From Clostridiaceae bacterium (GTDB lineage: Bacteria > Bacillota > Clostridia > Saccharofermentanales > DTU023): a stretch of DNA of 8,192 bases. The number at the start of each line of letters is the position of its first letter. Within the stretch, counting starts at the first letter, position 1. The stretch is taken from positions 1-8,192 of the forward strand of contig JAAZJV010000143.1 of the NCBI GenBank assembly GCA_012800135.1. Direction: 5' to 3'. Under the pieces are notes generated by a model. The model was not told the origin of the DNA. It saw only the letters and a program-made list of their open reading frames with translations, and searched no databases. Below, in pieces: positions 7,008 through 8,192 of this stretch. Position numbers and translations under genes: made by a program.

Positions 7008-7082
7008 ATGCTAAAGATTCTCGTTAGCCCTTTTAATGGCGATAGACTTTTCTCATGGAAAAAAGATCGCCATATTTCATGA
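7008..7082 (+). CDS. 24-codon frame with strong ribosome site: probable out-of-frame N-terminus of the kinase, or leader peptide
   Basis: An ATG at 7008-7010 has a good ribosome site, AGGTGG at 6996-7001, six bases upstream. It opens a frame reading MLKILVSPFNGDRLFSWKK, then DRHIS and TGA. The frame overlaps the kinase frame, whose own first ATG (7055) has no ribosome site. A shift of -1 at the A6 run (7059-7064) continues directly into RSPYFMKPL of the kinase. In the joined protein, the glycine at position 11 would sit 15 residues before the candidate ATP-binding lysine, about the usual spacing from glycine loop to lysine. So this piece probably supplies the first two strands of the kinase N-lobe. 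The break could be programmed, a mutation or a sequence error. A coupled leader peptide is the alternative. Confidence 0.5.
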   Translation: MLKILVSPFNGDRLFSWKKDRHIS

Positions 7083-8116
7083 AACCGCTGACATCGTTCT
7101 CGGATGTTCGGGTCATATCGCTTCTTTGCAGGACGCGCACGCCTTACCTGCTTCGTTGCTATGGTGTAGCAATGTCTGAAGAAGATCTGCCGAAAGCTTC
7201 GTTCGATATGGAAGATAATGCACTTAAAGTAACAGACGCGCCTATTCTATCGATGCCTGCCGTTCGATTGGATCCGCCGCCTGCAGAGCGCATGGTTGTG
7301 TTTGAATATCTTGAAGGGAGCACGCTTTCTGCGATATCCCGCAGAAAGCTGCCGATATCTTCTTGGGAGATGTGGTTTGATCGGCTCGTGCAGTCGCTTG
7401 CGTGGTTATCCCATGTTGCCGGTGCGCCTGTCATGCATGGGGATATTGCGCCCGACAATGTGATGTTTCTTCCAGATGACCAACCTGTTCTCGTGGACTT
7501 CTCATCGGCACGTCTTCTCGATGGCGAATGTCCGATTCCGCCGACTATGTTTTCAGGCACCGTCTCTTACGCTGCGCCCGAGTGTCTAACTGCAGCGCCG
7601 TGTCCGGAAAGCGATCTTTTCAGTTTGGGCATGACATTTCTTTCCGTTATGTCCGGTGTGCCGGGAAAGCGCCTGACGGAAAAAAGGATTCGGCGGGAAC
7701 TTCGACGGATTGAATCGCCTTTTCAGGAGAAACTACGCGGTTGCCTTTCGCCGGATCCAAAAGTGCGAAGAGCATCCGTCGACGCATCGTGGACATCGCT
7801 CGTCTATGGCATGCCCGTTGTGACAAGGTCAGACGTACATGTCGTTCCTGTCGCGGTGACAAGAACAGAACAGATGTCGGTGATAGATGAGCCTACGGAT
7901 CGTGATATTTCGAACGCTGCAACGACAACTGCAATTAAGGACGTTAAAACGCCGTTTAGATCGCATATTCCATCTAAATGCCGCAAGAGCGTGCGAGACG
8001 AAGTACGTTCCCAAGCAGTCACGGTGAGGGATTGCCCTTTTGAAAAGTCAAAATGTCCCTTTCTAAAAGCAGCGTCCGAGCTTTTATCTTACGAAGAGAT
8101 ATCCATGCTACAATGA
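7055..8116 (+). CDS. Divergent Hanks-type serine/threonine protein kinase, N-lobe split by a frame break
   Basis: This 353-residue frame has a recognisable eukaryotic-like kinase domain, likely phosphorylating protein Ser/Thr in the cytoplasm. The catalytic loop is HGDIAPDN (128-135), with D130 as base and N135 for metal. The metal-binding DFG appears as DFS (148-150), the activation segment ends GTVSYAAPE (168-176), and SDLFSLGMTFL (186-196) matches subdomain IX. K10 in YFMKPL is the probable ATP-contacting lysine. The usual glutamate of helix C is not evident, and the glycine loop is missing from this frame. Residues about 39-77 are an insertion before the hinge strand VVFEYLEG. From about 257 on there is a non-kinase tail without membrane segments, ending with a CPF-x4-CPF motif at 327-336. 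The ATG at 7055 has no ribosome site; translation probably begins at 7008 and needs a -1 shift. Reduced activity is possible. Confidence 0.8.
   Translation: MEKRSPYFMKPLTSFSDVRVISLLCRTRTPYLLRCYGVAMSEEDLPKASFDMEDNALKVTDAPILSMPAVRLDPPPAERMVVFEYLEGSTLSAISRRKLPISSWEMWFDRLVQSLAWLSHVAGAPVMHGDIAPDNVMFLPDDQPVLVDFSSARLLDGECPIPPTMFSGTVSYAAPECLTAAPCPESDLFSLGMTFLSVMSGVPGKRLTEKRIRRELRRIESPFQEKLRGCLSPDPKVRRASVDASWTSLVYGMPVVTRSDVHVVPVAVTRTEQMSVIDEPTDRDISNAATTTAIKDVKTPFRSHIPSKCRKSVRDEVRSQAVTVRDCPFEKSKCPFLKAASELLSYEEISMLQ
8109..8114 (+). promoter_or_regulatory. Extended -10 promoter candidate for the next gene
   Basis: TGCTACAAT at 8106-8114 contains TACAAT (five of six matches to TATAAT) with the extended -10 TG one base upstream. 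The -35 region is poor. It overlaps the kinase stop codon and lies about 67 bases before the ATG at 8181, so the next gene may be transcribed independently. Confidence 0.4.
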
Positions 8117-8180
8117 AGCCGTAAACAGGCGTAGCGATAAAGCGTTGCGGATGTTTCTTTAATATTAGGGATGGTGAAGT

Positions 8181-8192
8181 ATGTCAGACCAA
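8181..8192 (+). CDS. Start of a further gene (first four codons, MSDQ)
   Basis: An ATG is preceded by AGGGATGGTGAAG, which offers a partial Shine-Dalgarno (GGTG, four bases upstream). Only four codons fit in the window, so the product cannot be identified. An ATG at 8171 in another frame is a competing start. Confidence 0.4.

Overview
This is a chromosomal housekeeping window, most likely from a Bacillota (Clostridia-like) bacterium. Two gene orders typical of that phylum support this. One is cysS–mrnC–rlmB, read on the minus strand. The other is tig–clpP–clpX, read on the plus strand. Strong AGGAGG-type ribosome binding sites fit the same assignment. Base composition is intermediate, and I saw no insertion sequence, CRISPR array, tRNA or rRNA gene.

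Layout: positions 1-2572 hold a minus-strand translation and RNA-processing operon. Its order of transcription is cysS (cysteinyl-tRNA synthetase), mrnC (Mini-ribonuclease III, for 23S rRNA maturation) and the 5' part of rlmB (23S rRNA G2251 2'-O-methyltransferase). rlmB overlaps mrnC by four bases and runs off the left edge. Positions 2573-3066 are a 494-base divergent intergenic region. On the cysS side it carries a minus-strand sigma-A-type promoter and a roughly 169-nt predicted structured RNA. The two ends of that RNA pair with each other, and it finishes in a T-run only 12 bases before the cysS Shine-Dalgarno. On the tig side it carries several inverted repeats. Positions 3067-6701 are the protein-quality-control cluster: trigger factor, the ClpP peptidase and the ClpX unfoldase. 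Positions 6702-7007 hold the clpX 3' region and a strong intrinsic terminator. Positions 7008-8116 hold a divergent Hanks-type protein kinase. Its first residues appear to lie in another reading frame, joined through an A6 run. The start of one more gene is visible at 8181.

The enzymes form two working sets. CysS, MrnC and RlmB serve tRNA charging and 23S rRNA maturation. Tig folds nascent chains at the ribosome exit, and ClpXP degrades substrates recognised by ClpX. The points most worth a second look are the structured RNA before cysS, the kinase frame break, and a long acidic insertion inside Mini-RNase III.
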